Below, one piece after another: positions 37,620 through 46,818 of a DNA stretch of 48,897 bases. The notes beneath the pieces were generated by a model. The model was not told the origin of the DNA and searched no databases. It saw only the letters and a program-made list of their open reading frames with translations. Numbering within the stretch: the first letter of the stretch is position 1; every line of letters begins with the position of its first letter. The DNA is taken from positions 1-48,897 of the forward strand of contig DATGKW010000197.1 in the NCBI GenBank assembly GCA_035294465.1, given 5' to 3'. Origin of the DNA: Paraktedonobacter sp035294465 (GTDB lineage: Bacteria > Chloroflexota > Ktedonobacteria > Ktedonobacterales > Ktedonobacteraceae). A program made the translations under genes and the position numbers.

Positions 37620-38213
37620 ATGCGTACCTATACGAGAACCCGCGCCCATCTCGGAGGCCAGTATCGGGGAGGGCTACTCATCTGGGGCATCCTTATCGCC
37701 ATTTTCGGCCTGTGCGCGATCTTCTTGCCACATTTGACGCTGATGAGCATCATTTTTCTCTTTGGTGTGTTTGCCGCTGTCAACGGCTTGCTGAGCATAT
37801 ACACAGCCTTTCACGAGCGCGCGACCTCATCAGCCTGGAGAGCTCCGCTGGTTGAGGGTGTAATTAGCCTGATCATTGGCCTTCTCGTTCTGCTCTGGCC
37901 GCACGTGACTGCCATTATTGTGCTCTACCTGATCGCCGCCTGGGCTATTATTACCGGCATCTTTCAACTGGTCAGAGCTTTCCGGGGAGAGTATCGGCTC
38001 ATGTCTCCGTTTCATGCTATCGCGGGGGTGGCCGCAATTTTGCTGGGGATCTTTCTCCTTGCCGTTAGCCCGCTGGCGGTCATGATCTCGCTGATGTGGA
38101 TTGTTGGCCTCTATGCTCTGATCTATGGGACAGTGCAGATCATACGCTCGTTCTTCGCTCCCCGGCGCCGTATTGAGCAACCTGAATACCGCGAGCCTGA
38201 GTTTTTGCAATAG
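37620..38213 (+). CDS. HdeD-like membrane protein (DUF308)
   Basis: A 197-residue protein with six hydrophobic segments in a repeated pattern (GLLIWGILIAIFGLCAIF, then VEGVISLIIGLLVLLWP, then IAGVAAILLGIFLL), as in the HdeD acid-stress family. An AGAGG site lies eight bases before ATG 37620. It is divergent from the site-2 protease. The precise function of HdeD-like proteins outside enterobacteria is unclear; the family link is good and the role is not. Confidence 0.75.
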   Translation: MRTYTRTRAHLGGQYRGGLLIWGILIAIFGLCAIFLPHLTLMSIIFLFGVFAAVNGLLSIYTAFHERATSSAWRAPLVEGVISLIIGLLVLLWPHVTAIIVLYLIAAWAIITGIFQLVRAFRGEYRLMSPFHAIAGVAAILLGIFLLAVSPLAVMISLMWIVGLYALIYGTVQIIRSFFAPRRRIEQPEYREPEFLQ

Positions 38214-38269
38214 TTTATAAGCCTGTAGGAAAGAAAGTGAGGGAAGTTTCATCGCTTCCAATCGTATGA

Positions 38270-38302
38270 GGATCTCATGATTTTTGTGAAATCATGAGAT
38301 CC
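38270..38302. terminator. 14-bp perfect hairpin between convergent genes
   Basis: GGATCTCATGATTT (38270-38283) and its exact complement (38289-38302) enclose a TTGTG loop. It lies 57 bases after the HdeD-like stop and before the convergent catalase end at 38433. No T-run follows outside the stem. Confidence 0.5.
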
Positions 38303-38432
38303 AGGTGAATAGAGAAGAAGAACCCAGACTTGCCGGAATTGCCAGCAAACGTCGATTTCATACCCTGCGTAGGGCGTTACGCTTGCCGTGCGTTCGCCAG
38401 TTCCGTGCCTCACTCACCGGTATGACTATGCA

Positions 38433-39920
38433 TTACGCAGGAGTCGTGGCACTCTCCAGACCAAGACCACGGGCGATGCGCTCGCCCAGATCTTTATCTA
38501 CCTGGCGCCAGAGCTTGAGGGTACGCTCCTGTATGGGCCGCTCGACATCCTGACTCATGTGGGCAACGATGTTGCTGACCAGGTGATCGCGGTCGGTTTG
38601 CGAAAGCACGTGGCGATAAAGGTTGCCTGCCTGGATGAAATCGTTATCCTCAGCATGCAACGTGTAGGCACTGCGCATGATCTCGCCGCTTGCGAACCAG
38701 CTTGCATCGGCATAGCGCGTGGGATCCGCCTGCGGACCGCCGTAGCTATTGGGCGAATAGACAGGCTGGTTTCCGTTATGTCGATAGCGCATCGCTCCAT
38801 CCTTATTGTAGCTATGCACCTCAACCTTTGGCTGGTTGACCGGCAATTGCAAGTAGTTGACACCGATGCGATGACGGTGGGTATCGGGATAGCTGAAGAG
38901 ACGGCCAAGCAGCATCTTATCAGGACTAGGCCCGATGCCAGGCACCATATTTGCCGGCTCGAAGGCCGCCTGCTCGATCTGAGCGAAGAAATTCTCCGGG
39001 TTGCGGTCGAGCACAAGCCGCCCAATCGGGATTGGGGGATAATCACCGTGCGGCCAGACCTTCGTCAAATCAAAGGGATTGAAGCGGTAGTTTGCAGCAT
39101 CCGCGAAAGGCATGATCTGCATTTCCAGGCGCCAGACTGGATAGTCCCGCTTTTCGATGGATACGCGCAAATCGCGGCGATGATAGTCTGGATCTTCGGC
39201 CGTCATAGCTTTCGCTTCAGCATCGGTAAAGTTCTGAATACCCTGCTCTGTCTTGAAATGATATTTCACCCAGAAGCGTTCTCCCCCGGCGTTGATCCAC
39301 ATAAATGTGTGGCTGCCGTAGCCGTTCATGTGGCGATAGGTTCGCGGCGTTCCGCGATCCGACATCAGGAATGTCACCTGATGGAACGCCTCAGGGGAAA
39401 GCGACCAGAAATCCCACATAGCGTTGTGGCTGCGCATATCCGTATCCGGCATGCGCTTTTGCGAGTGAATAAAATCCTGAAACTTCGAGGGATCGCGCAC
39501 GAAAAAGATCGGCGTATTATTGCCGACCAGGTCATAATTGCCCTCTTCCGTGTAAAATTTAATAGCAAAACCGCGCGGATCGCGCACCGTATCAGCCGAA
39601 CCCAGCTCGCCCGCAACCGTTGAGAAGCGGACCAGCACAGGAGTACGTTTGCCAATTTTGTTAAGAAACGCCGCCTTTGTCCATTGAGTTACATCCGCCG
39701 TTACCTCGAAGTAGCCGAACGCGCCGCTTCCCTTGGCATGAACCACACGTTCTGGCACGCGCTCGCGGTTAAACTGCGCCATTTTCTGGATCAGATAATG
39801 GTCTTGCAGCAGAAGTGGGCCATCAGGCCCTACTGAGAGTGAGTATTCATCACTTGGTGCGGGGATGCCTGCGTCGGTTGTGGTTACTGGGGGACGTTGA
39901 TTGCTCGATTGATCACTCAC
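38433..39920 (-). CDS. Monofunctional haem catalase
   Basis: A 495-residue small-subunit catalase that removes hydrogen peroxide in the cytoplasm. The active-site histidine is H61 (RVVHAKGSGAFGYF), the asparagine N134/N135 is in LVGNNTP, and the proximal haem-binding tyrosine is Y344 in RLFSYPDTHRHR. The NADPH-binding type C-terminal extension of large catalases is absent. The length fits the clade with about 480-500 residues. A GGAAGGAA purine stretch lies 15 bases before ATG 39920. No regulator such as Fur or OxyR adjoins it. Confidence 0.93.
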   Translation of the reverse strand: MSDQSSNQRPPVTTTDAGIPAPSDEYSLSVGPDGPLLLQDHYLIQKMAQFNRERVPERVVHAKGSGAFGYFEVTADVTQWTKAAFLNKIGKRTPVLVRFSTVAGELGSADTVRDPRGFAIKFYTEEGNYDLVGNNTPIFFVRDPSKFQDFIHSQKRMPDTDMRSHNAMWDFWSLSPEAFHQVTFLMSDRGTPRTYRHMNGYGSHTFMWINAGGERFWVKYHFKTEQGIQNFTDAEAKAMTAEDPDYHRRDLRVSIEKRDYPVWRLEMQIMPFADAANYRFNPFDLTKVWPHGDYPPIPIGRLVLDRNPENFFAQIEQAAFEPANMVPGIGPSPDKMLLGRLFSYPDTHRHRIGVNYLQLPVNQPKVEVHSYNKDGAMRYRHNGNQPVYSPNSYGGPQADPTRYADASWFASGEIMRSAYTLHAEDNDFIQAGNLYRHVLSQTDRDHLVSNIVAHMSQDVERPIQERTLKLWRQVDKDLGERIARGLGLESATTPA

Positions 39921-40049
39921 AGGACTTTTTCCTTCCTGAATTCCTAAACTACAATTTCCTATTCGTTGCTAATGTGGAGCGCAGCGTCAAGGCGCTATAC
40001 TCCATCTGTTATGGTAGCAAAGGCATTCTTCGGGCGCAAGCTGAACAGG

Positions 40050-40889
40050 TTAGATGAAAGATTGCTTGAGCAGCACCAGATTGGTCAGGGGGCCAACGCC
40101 GCCGGGCACGGGCGTAATAGCTCCGGCAACTTCCTGCGCCGAGGCGAAATCGACATCGCCGACGATCCCGCCGCTGCCGTCGGGATCCTCGTTAATGCCA
40201 ACGTCAATGAGCGTCGCACCCGGCTTGATCATCTCGCCGGTTATCATGCGCGCCCGCCCGGCTGCGGCCACAAGAATATCGGCCTGGCGGGTGAAGGAAG
40301 CGAGATCGGCAGTGCGCGAGTGACAGATGGTGACAGTAGCATGCTTTTGCAAGAGCATCAGCGCCAGAGGCTTGCCAACTACGTTGCTGCGAGAGATCAC
40401 TACGGCTCGCCTGCCATCAAGCGGAGTATGAGTGCGCTCAAGGATCTCCATCACCGCCGCAGCCGTGGCTGGCAGAAAACTGGGCAGGCCCAGGAAAAGG
40501 TTGCCCGCGCTGTGGGGGCTGATGCCATCAATGTCCTTCTCGGCAGCAACAGTGTCGGCGACCAGCTGTTGCGAGAGGTGGCCGGGCAGCGGCATCTGCA
40601 CAATTACTCCCCGGATATGTTTATCCGCGTTCAGTTCTTGCAGTAGCGCCTGTAGCTCCTCAGAAGAAATACGCGTGGGCAATTGTTCCAGGCGTGCAAC
40701 CATGCCTATTCCTTCGGCGGCGCGTACAATCGCCTTGCTATAGACCCCGGAAGCGGCGTCACTACCCACGCGCACAATCGCTATCTCAGGAGTCGAACCT
40801 TGCTCATGCACATATTTTTCCACGTCGCTCCGCAGCTCAGCGCGTAGTTCCGCGGCCATCGCACGCCCATCAATCAGTTGTGCCGTCAT
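40050..40889 (-). CDS. folD: FolD, methylenetetrahydrofolate dehydrogenase with cyclohydrolase lysine missing
   Basis: A 279-residue FolD. Y50, Q98 (VIVQMPLP) and D121 (KDIDG) align with the E. coli residues, as do SRSNVVGKP and PGGVGPLT. The lysine of the Y-x3-K motif, K54 in E. coli, is isoleucine here (VYSKAIVR, I54). In human and bacterial enzymes this lysine is needed for the cyclohydrolase step while dehydrogenase activity can remain. The gene's ATG overlaps the TGA of the preceding fchA-like gene (ATGA), a strong sign of joint expression. So this protein is likely an NADP-dependent dehydrogenase whose partner opens the ring. It feeds one-carbon units to purine, fMet-tRNA and ThyX reactions. 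Confidence 0.9.
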   Translation of the reverse strand: MTAQLIDGRAMAAELRAELRSDVEKYVHEQGSTPEIAIVRVGSDAASGVYSKAIVRAAEGIGMVARLEQLPTRISSEELQALLQELNADKHIRGVIVQMPLPGHLSQQLVADTVAAEKDIDGISPHSAGNLFLGLPSFLPATAAAVMEILERTHTPLDGRRAVVISRSNVVGKPLALMLLQKHATVTICHSRTADLASFTRQADILVAAAGRARMITGEMIKPGATLIDVGINEDPDGSGGIVGDVDFASAQEVAGAITPVPGGVGPLTNLVLLKQSFI

Positions 40890-41509
40890 GCTCGCTCACC
40901 TACAATCATTGTCACACGCTGGCACCGGCTGGTGATCTCATCCAGGGCTTTGGAGAGCCGCCCGCCCAACAGCTCACCCATCTCCTGATCCTTGAGGCTC
41001 TTCAAGTTGACACGTACCATCCAGGCCGCAGCAGTCCCAGAACTGGCCGAGAGCATGGCCGCAGCAGCGATATCACTGATAACTGCTACGTTGCCGATTT
41101 CCGCAACGCGCTGGCAAAGCTTCGCGACAGCAGCAGCTCTTTCGCTCATCTCCAGGGGTACGAGCGCGGCATCGACAAGGCTTTTCTGGATAGCCTCGGA
41201 GCGAGCCTGGCGTTGCTCCTCGGTCTCACGCGGCATTTTGAAACAGGCAGAGAGGTGGCCGTAGGCAGCAATATCCTCGGCTATGAGTTGCTGGAAGCGC
41301 TGGCGCTGCTCCTCGGCCTCATTCAGTAGCGCCGTGATCTCCTCCTGAACGTCGGCATATTTTTCTTTTCCAAGAGTAAGCCGACAGACCATACAGGCCA
41401 GGGCCGCAGCCATCGCCCCACTGATCGCGGCTGATGAACCACCTCCAGGAGTGGATTTCGACGATGCAAGATCATCCAGGTACGTCTGTAGAGTTTGGTC
41501 TATGTACAC
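40886..41509 (-). CDS. fchA: Formiminotransferase-cyclodeaminase family protein, FchA-like methenyl-THF cyclohydrolase
   Basis: A 207-residue all-helical protein of the FTCD_C/cyclodeaminase family. The signature is STPGGGSSAAISGAMAAAL near the N-terminus, with LVDAALVPLEM and IGNVAVISDIAAAA later. Members include cyclodeaminase and the FchA cyclohydrolase of methylotrophs, which opens 5,10-methenyl-THF to 10-formyl-THF. The formiminotransferase half is absent. The start is GTG 41509 with AGAGG nine bases upstream. It overlaps folD by four bases, and that FolD lacks the cyclohydrolase lysine, which makes FchA-like action the best guess. Confidence 0.8.
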   Translation of the reverse strand: MYIDQTLQTYLDDLASSKSTPGGGSSAAISGAMAAALACMVCRLTLGKEKYADVQEEITALLNEAEEQRQRFQQLIAEDIAAYGHLSACFKMPRETEEQRQARSEAIQKSLVDAALVPLEMSERAAAVAKLCQRVAEIGNVAVISDIAAAAMLSASSGTAAAWMVRVNLKSLKDQEMGELLGGRLSKALDEITSRCQRVTMIVGERA

Positions 41510-41594
41510 GTTGGAATTCCTCTTTTCCCGCGGTATTTTGCCTCCATTGTAACACCCACAGGCGCGAAAAATCGAACAGTTCTCTGAGCGAAAA

Positions 41595-41625
41595 GAAGAG
41601 GATGAGTGGGTCGCTCATCCTCTTC
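41595..41625 (-). terminator. Intrinsic terminator of the PKD-like gene
   Basis: GAAGAGGATGAG and CTCATCCTCTTC form a 12-bp stem with a 7-base loop. On the minus strand it is followed by TTTT. It lies 50 bases after the stop of the secreted-protein gene and before the fchA start. Confidence 0.6.
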
Positions 41626-41674
41626 AAGCAGATCATGTGCTCTTCCCCTTGATGCCCCTGCGCATCGAGCGCGT

Positions 41675-42088
41675 TCAAAGCACCAGGATCTCAACAGATG
41701 TGCAGGCAATAGGCGCGGCGACAGGAGATGGAGCCAAACAAAGCTCTGGGCGATAATCTCCCACCTTTGTATAGGTATGAGTTACCTCGATGGTGAAAGG
41801 AGGCACGCGGCACACCTCCAGGCAGACGGGATACTGCGAGAAGGTGCCATCTCCCCATGTAACGACCAGATAGGGATAAAGGCAATCAATGGTCACCGCA
41901 ACTTTCGCCGGTTGATCCACAGGCACTTGCTGAGTAGGAGGAGCTGCCAGAAGGCAAGTAGCGATTGGGGTCGAGGTACTCGTCGCTTGAGCCGTTCCCC
42001 CGAAGCCCGGCACAATGGTTGTAGCAAGCAGAAGTGCGAAGGCAAGAGCAAGCAGACATCTGAGTGAACTGGATACATTTATCCGCAT
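41675..42088 (-). CDS. Small secreted protein with PKD-like domain
   Basis: A 137-residue protein. Residues 9-35 form a signal peptide (SLRCLLALAFALLLATTIVP), with a likely cut after AQA. The mature part has WGDGT and HTYTKVGDY, the two hallmarks of a PKD-type beta-sandwich, and five or more cysteines that could form disulfides. I chose ATG 42088, as AAAGGAAA lies about nine bases upstream and the longer frame adds only charged residues before the signal. It follows the rhamnogalacturonan lyase by 82 bases and may be co-transcribed with it. Confidence 0.6.
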   Translation of the reverse strand: MRINVSSSLRCLLALAFALLLATTIVPGFGGTAQATSTSTPIATCLLAAPPTQQVPVDQPAKVAVTIDCLYPYLVVTWGDGTFSQYPVCLEVCRVPPFTIEVTHTYTKVGDYRPELCLAPSPVAAPIACTSVEILVL

Positions 42089-42169
42089 AATCGGACTTTC
42101 CTTTCGTTTCATTACTTGTTTACCAGGAAGAGACAAACGGAACAAGCCCCAAGAGAAGCGAACATCTTC

Positions 42170-44332
42170 TCAGGAGGTACTACAGGCGATACCATTGAGA
42201 GTAAACGATGTGGGTGACGGGTTACTGCTCGTCCAGGTTCCATTGAAACCAACCGAGGTTGAGCCGCCAGGAGAGAGAGAGCTATTGTAGCTGAGGCTCT
42301 GCACTGTCACCTGGCTTCCCTGCTGCGAGAAAGTGCCGTTCCATCCCTGAGTAACTTGCTGACCACCAGAGAAGGTAAATTGCAGGGTCCAGCCATTCAA
42401 CGTCGTTGAGCCAGTATTCGTAATGATGATGTTTCCAGTGAAGCCGCCTGGCCACTGACTCGACACGCTATAGCTCACGTTGCAGGAACTGGTGGAACCT
42501 GGCGTCGGCGTCGGCGTTGCCGGGATAGGGGTCGGCGATGGTGTAGGAGCCGAAGTCGGCGTTGGCGTCGGTGTGCCGCCCCCACTGCCGGTGACAAGCG
42601 AACCGGTTTCAAGCTTTATAGTATCGTACATCACTCCGCCGCCACTGCTGACGCTGGTCATATCGAAGGTGATTGAGTTGCTTCCTGCTTTGAGCAGCGA
42701 GGCTGCGAAGCTTAACGGGATGAGATGGTAATACCCGCTCTGGTTGGCACTGCGGTAGATGGCCTGGTCATTGGCGAAGGACGGATAGGAGCCGATGGTG
42801 GTGCCATTTACCGCGACCGTCACATCAGCCGTTCTGGTCGCGCCGGCCAGCGCCACAGTCAAATGGGCCGTGCCGCTATAGGTCTGGCTCAGATTGAAGT
42901 TAACTGTCCAGGTGCCAACCTGCGTCTGGGCATAGTACCAGTTATTGGCCGGAGTACTGGAGCCGATAGTATAGGTCAGGTTGGCCGGCACCTGGTTCCA
43001 CAAACCGTACTGGCGCGGCACATTGCCAAGACGGAATTCGTCGGCCTTGCGGTCCGCCGTCCCGATCTGCCAGAGCAGGTTGCTATATTCTGTCGGCGTC
43101 CAGGTGAGAGTTCCGAGATTCTGAGTCGAGCCGCTGACGTTGATATTATCAAGCTCATACTGGTCGGTGATATCGCCGATGCTGCCACCGTTGGCCCAGG
43201 CATACAAGCTATAGTTGCCCGCGCGCACGTAAGGGATGCGGAAATTTCCATTTGCATCTGCCTGGGCAGTGAAGATATAGCCAGAGCCTTGCGCGTAGAC
43301 ATCTCCGCCTGGCTGAGCCAGTGTCACCTGGGCACCGGCTGCCGGTCGCCCATCGGCCAGGCGTAACGTGCCGGTGACGGTGGTACGTGAAAGGGGATAA
43401 GCGGAATTGGAGAGCCAGGTGTACGGCCATTGCGCATCCTGCGCAGCCGCCTGAGCCTGAGCGTCACTGATGCTACCGTTGTTGAAGTAGACAAACCAGG
43501 GACCAAAGATCTTCCCGCTGGGAATGGAAACGTTGGGGTTTCCAAAGTGGCTGCCCACCAGCATATTGAGCACTACCGCGTCACCAGTGCTGCTATCAAC
43601 GTGAACTGTCAATTCCTGCTTCAGTGGTCCTCCATTGACGTACTCATGGCTCGGCGAGATCATCCAGACTCCATAGCCGCCGCCATAGACGCCGTGCAGG
43701 GTATCCTGCTGATCCACATAAGTCGAGGCGTCGTATTTGGTATAGATGGTCCCATTGGTCAGTTGATAGGTGGAATCCTGAAGGACCGTCGCCGCCTGAA
43801 TCTGGCTCAAGGTGGGAAACGGAATCGCGCTTTCTACGCCGTTATAGCCGGTGCGGAAGATATTGCCGTCTACCCGGTAGAGTGTGCGGTACTCGCCGAC
43901 CGTGCCGATCCCACTGGCGATGAAGTAGGAGTAAAGGCCGCTGACGCCACTCATCACGACATAATGGAGTGCGCCCCAGCTACTGATGTAGGCAATATCC
44001 ACCATGCTCGATGTGTTTGTCACAACCTCTAACTGGGTCGGGCTGAAGTCTTCTGTGCCGTTGACGGAGCTATAAAATCCTTTGGCCGGCCCGATAAGCT
44101 CCTGGCCATTCCAGACCAGGGAATAGCCCGTTCCCGAACTGTTAAACTTGATAGTAAAAATTCCATTGGAGATCGTCGCGTCCATTCCCGACACCTGGAG
44201 TGAAACCGGGCTTGCTGCGGCTGCTGCTCTCGCTTTCATTCTCATGGACGGGACGGCAGTCAGGAGTCCCAGAGCCAGAACTATCAGGACCGTTCCGCTC
44301 AAGAGGACAAGGCGCCTGCGATAGATAGTCAT
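42170..44332 (-). CDS. Secreted PL4 rhamnogalacturonan lyase with CBM2
   Basis: A 720-residue secreted enzyme. Order: signal peptide (residues 5-35), a long catalytic beta-domain (about 40-310), the fn3-like PL4 domain II (VTGTLRLADGRPAAGAQVTLA), the PL4 domain III carbohydrate-binding-like region (LLWQIGTADRKADEFRLGN), a Pro-Thr-rich linker, and a C-terminal CBM2 (CNVSYSVSSQWPGGFTGNI through NGIAC) that would bind cellulose. It would cut the rhamnogalacturonan I backbone of pectin. Start ATG 44332 with GAAAGG ten bases upstream; a GTG at 44374 is less likely. The linker DNA is a GGCGTC-like repeat (about 42498-42590). Confidence 0.85.
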   Translation of the reverse strand: MTIYRRRLVLLSGTVLIVLALGLLTAVPSMRMKARAAAAASPVSLQVSGMDATISNGIFTIKFNSSGTGYSLVWNGQELIGPAKGFYSSVNGTEDFSPTQLEVVTNTSSMVDIAYISSWGALHYVVMSGVSGLYSYFIASGIGTVGEYRTLYRVDGNIFRTGYNGVESAIPFPTLSQIQAATVLQDSTYQLTNGTIYTKYDASTYVDQQDTLHGVYGGGYGVWMISPSHEYVNGGPLKQELTVHVDSSTGDAVVLNMLVGSHFGNPNVSIPSGKIFGPWFVYFNNGSISDAQAQAAAQDAQWPYTWLSNSAYPLSRTTVTGTLRLADGRPAAGAQVTLAQPGGDVYAQGSGYIFTAQADANGNFRIPYVRAGNYSLYAWANGGSIGDITDQYELDNINVSGSTQNLGTLTWTPTEYSNLLWQIGTADRKADEFRLGNVPRQYGLWNQVPANLTYTIGSSTPANNWYYAQTQVGTWTVNFNLSQTYSGTAHLTVALAGATRTADVTVAVNGTTIGSYPSFANDQAIYRSANQSGYYHLIPLSFAASLLKAGSNSITFDMTSVSSGGGVMYDTIKLETGSLVTGSGGGTPTPTPTSAPTPSPTPIPATPTPTPGSTSSCNVSYSVSSQWPGGFTGNIIITNTGSTTLNGWTLQFTFSGGQQVTQGWNGTFSQQGSQVTVQSLSYNSSLSPGGSTSVGFNGTWTSSNPSPTSFTLNGIACSTS

Positions 44333-44707
44333 GCTTGCCGAACCTTTCTGTTCCTTTTCTTTTCTTTCGCTCACTTTCTCAAAAGAGACCTGGCAACTTC
44401 GTTCGGTTGCACAGGGATTACCGGGATGGGACGCTCGGCCGGGGAATGCTCAACATGGCCTGTACCCTCTGCTAACCAAGTATAGAAAGGGAAAGAAGAA
44501 AGAACCAGAGCAGGTAAAAGGCACTTACTAGCCACTGATACGTCAGGGGCCATTTTTTCGGGCAGTAATACCAAGCTCTATGTCAAATTGCAGAGGCTGG
44601 GCGCTCCTGAGATGCAACGGGCATATTCGATCTGACTGACTTCAAACACTGTAGCAGACCCGTTTCTTTTTCACATACAGCCAGAGAGACAGGATAGAAA
44701 GTGCCGA
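44333..44707. other. Intergenic gap before the lyase gene
   Basis: About 375 bases without a supported gene, promoter or terminator. Any lyase promoter should be here, but I see no good -10/-35 pair. Confidence 0.4.
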
Positions 44708-45580
44708 TCAAGCAGGCTTGTTCCCCCACACTGTCAGCAAAAATAACATAGCGCAAAAATCTTCCTCGAACATTTCTGCCAGACCTGCCCGGTAGAGATC
44801 CCGCCACTCTTCCTCTGTGGCTACTCCCATACGCACCACGAAAGGTGTAACTAGCTGGAAGGCCGATGAGAAATCGTAGTAAAATCCATCGCGCGCCTCG
44901 GTCCCGGCGGAAAAATCAATGACATGCGCCATCTTGCCGATACTCTGCAAACCAGCTTCGCGGAACAAACGAAGCAGCACCGGAAATAGCCCAAGATAGT
45001 ACCCTCCGGGCGAAAAAGTATACCCCGCCTTGTGCAGGGTCAAAGACGCCAGGGCGCAGATCTTTTCAAACGAGGGTTTGTTTGCCCCATCCCACTCAAA
45101 TTCCGTGAAGCGCAGGATGCCTCCGGGGCGGAGAACACGCAGACACTCCTGGATCAATTTCGGCCAGGCTTCGGGACGCATAAAGGCGCTGATAAAGCGA
45201 GCATTCACCAGGTCAAAGGAAGCGTCGGGAAAATCGAGTGGCTGGAGAATATTCATCACGCGGAAGCTGGCATTTGTGCGCTGCTGCGCTTGAGCCTGCG
45301 CGTTGGCATAAGCTATCATACGCTCGCTGACATCCACGCCAACGACCTCCATATCCGCGTAGGCATATGCAACTTCCAACGGCCAGCCACCCGGGCCACA
45401 GGCCAGGTCAAGCACGCGCTGTACCTCGCTGAGATCAATCTTTTCGGGGAAAACGCCACCCATACCAGATGTGAGAAGCTGATCCTGGCGCATTAGGCGG
45501 GCCATCTCAGCGGCATTCTCCGCATCTATCACGTAGGTACTCTCTGCTTTCTTTTCTGGCTGTTCTGGGGCTGCAGACAT
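44708..45580 (-). CDS. Class I SAM-dependent methyltransferase
   Basis: A 290-residue protein with the SAM-binding motif I VLDLACGPGGW, an acidic end of strand 2 (VVGVDVSERM), and the later FPDASFDLVNARF and LRPGGILRFTE strands of the Methyltransf_11/25 type. The acceptor is unknown; the C-terminal part after residue 170 may hold the substrate. It is 110 bases downstream of the alpha/beta hydrolase gene, in the same direction, so it may be in one transcript. Confidence 0.85.
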   Translation of the reverse strand: MSAAPEQPEKKAESTYVIDAENAAEMARLMRQDQLLTSGMGGVFPEKIDLSEVQRVLDLACGPGGWPLEVAYAYADMEVVGVDVSERMIAYANAQAQAQQRTNASFRVMNILQPLDFPDASFDLVNARFISAFMRPEAWPKLIQECLRVLRPGGILRFTEFEWDGANKPSFEKICALASLTLHKAGYTFSPGGYYLGLFPVLLRLFREAGLQSIGKMAHVIDFSAGTEARDGFYYDFSSAFQLVTPFVVRMGVATEEEWRDLYRAGLAEMFEEDFCAMLFLLTVWGNKPA

Positions 45581-45690
45581 AAGATGACCCTCCTCGAAGA
45601 AAATATATCTTCACTAATGCCCCTAGAATAGCATCTTTTTTTAAGAATCGCAATCTTCCACCACTTTTTCCCTTTTTATTCTGGTCGGTG

Positions 45691-46818
45691 CTAAAAGGTA
45701 GTTTGTATCCAGTGAATAGCCTGCGGAAACCAGGCGGTTGACGCGTTGAGTTGCAAGTTGAGTGCATGGCCCGCGTCGGGAACAACGATCACCCGTAAAT
45801 CTGCCTGTGGAGAATAGTAAAGTGACTCGTAATCCCATACACTCGCGCCATTCGTGCAAGAGAGGAGTCCCAGGCAAAAAATGTTATCGTACTGCCCCAC
45901 AGCTTCCAGCACTGGCACCTGGATGAATTGAGAGATGGTCGAATTTGAAACTGTAAAGAAACTCGCAACCTCAGAGTCAGTGACGACATCTTTCGTTGCT
46001 TCGTCGGTAGCAATTACTTGCGGGTCCGCATTGGGCTGGTAGTAGAAAAGCGAACCGCGTGAATTGGGCACACTCGTGAGATAACCTGGAGGCAAATCCT
46101 GAAAGTTCGGGTCCAGATCGGCCAGCTCCAGATCGGTGGTCAGCTCAGGTAGGACAGCAGGGTCCTCATAGTGTAAGAATCCGCTGAGCAGCAGGCCATC
46201 GACATCAGCATAGGTCGCGGCCTCCTCAATGCTAATGGCCGAGCCAAAAGAGTGCCCAACCAGGAGCACCTGGGAAAAAGCATACCCCTCAACTGCGCCC
46301 GAACGAAGATCCTGGACGATCTGGTGAAGGACATAAGCATCCGCCTCGATAGTGATCAGCGTTGCCGCTGGATGGTCGCTTAACCCGTAACCGAGGCGAT
46401 CATAATTGAAGACTGCGTAACCGGCGTTCTCCATTGCCTCGACATACGAATATGTATCGGGCTGATAAGGGAAATCCCAGTAGGAGTGATTGTATGTTGC
46501 ACCGGAAACCAGGACCTGGACAAGCTGGTACTGGCTAAGTGATCCGCGATAACAGAGCCAGCCTATGACATTATATGTGACGAGATCTAGAGGGGAAAGA
46601 TGCACTGGAATTACATGCTCATCGCACTGCGGCGTAGCATTCATATCAGCGCGCGCGGCAAGAGAAGGTAATACGACAAAGCGGACGATGAGAGCACCAA
46701 CTAATACGGCAAATAAAAAGAGGAATACAATAATCTTACGTGGAGAAAAGCGATTGCTTGTGCTTTGCGCGCCGGAGGCTTCCGGCGAAACTGACGAGGA
46801 GAGAGCGCGTTGTTCCAT
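45691..46818 (-). CDS. Membrane-anchored alpha/beta hydrolase
   Basis: A 375-residue protein with one N-terminal membrane segment (about residues 28-55). The catalytic domain outside has the nucleophile elbow GHSFG, a catalytic acid probably near EAVGQYDNIF, and the histidine in VPDAGHALN. YNVIGWLCY and the surface position suggest an esterase or lipase-like enzyme. The substrate is not known. ATG 46818 has AGGA about 11 bases upstream. Confidence 0.75.
   Translation of the reverse strand: MEQRALSSSVSPEASGAQSTSNRFSPRKIIVFLFLFAVLVGALIVRFVVLPSLAARADMNATPQCDEHVIPVHLSPLDLVTYNVIGWLCYRGSLSQYQLVQVLVSGATYNHSYWDFPYQPDTYSYVEAMENAGYAVFNYDRLGYGLSDHPAATLITIEADAYVLHQIVQDLRSGAVEGYAFSQVLLVGHSFGSAISIEEAATYADVDGLLLSGFLHYEDPAVLPELTTDLELADLDPNFQDLPPGYLTSVPNSRGSLFYYQPNADPQVIATDEATKDVVTDSEVASFFTVSNSTISQFIQVPVLEAVGQYDNIFCLGLLSCTNGASVWDYESLYYSPQADLRVIVVPDAGHALNLQLNASTAWFPQAIHWIQTTF

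Noticed and set aside
38364..38441. CCTGCGTA and TACGCAGG pair 62 bases apart
   Set aside because: Only eight bases, far apart, and the right arm lies in the catalase stop region. Probably chance.
40006..40020. ATGGTAGCA also seen in the defence control region
   Set aside because: A single nine-base match without the partner arm; not enough for a shared operator.
42498..42590. Repeat resembling a satellite or CRISPR
   Set aside because: It is the coding DNA of a Pro-Thr linker in the PL4 lyase; there are no spacers.
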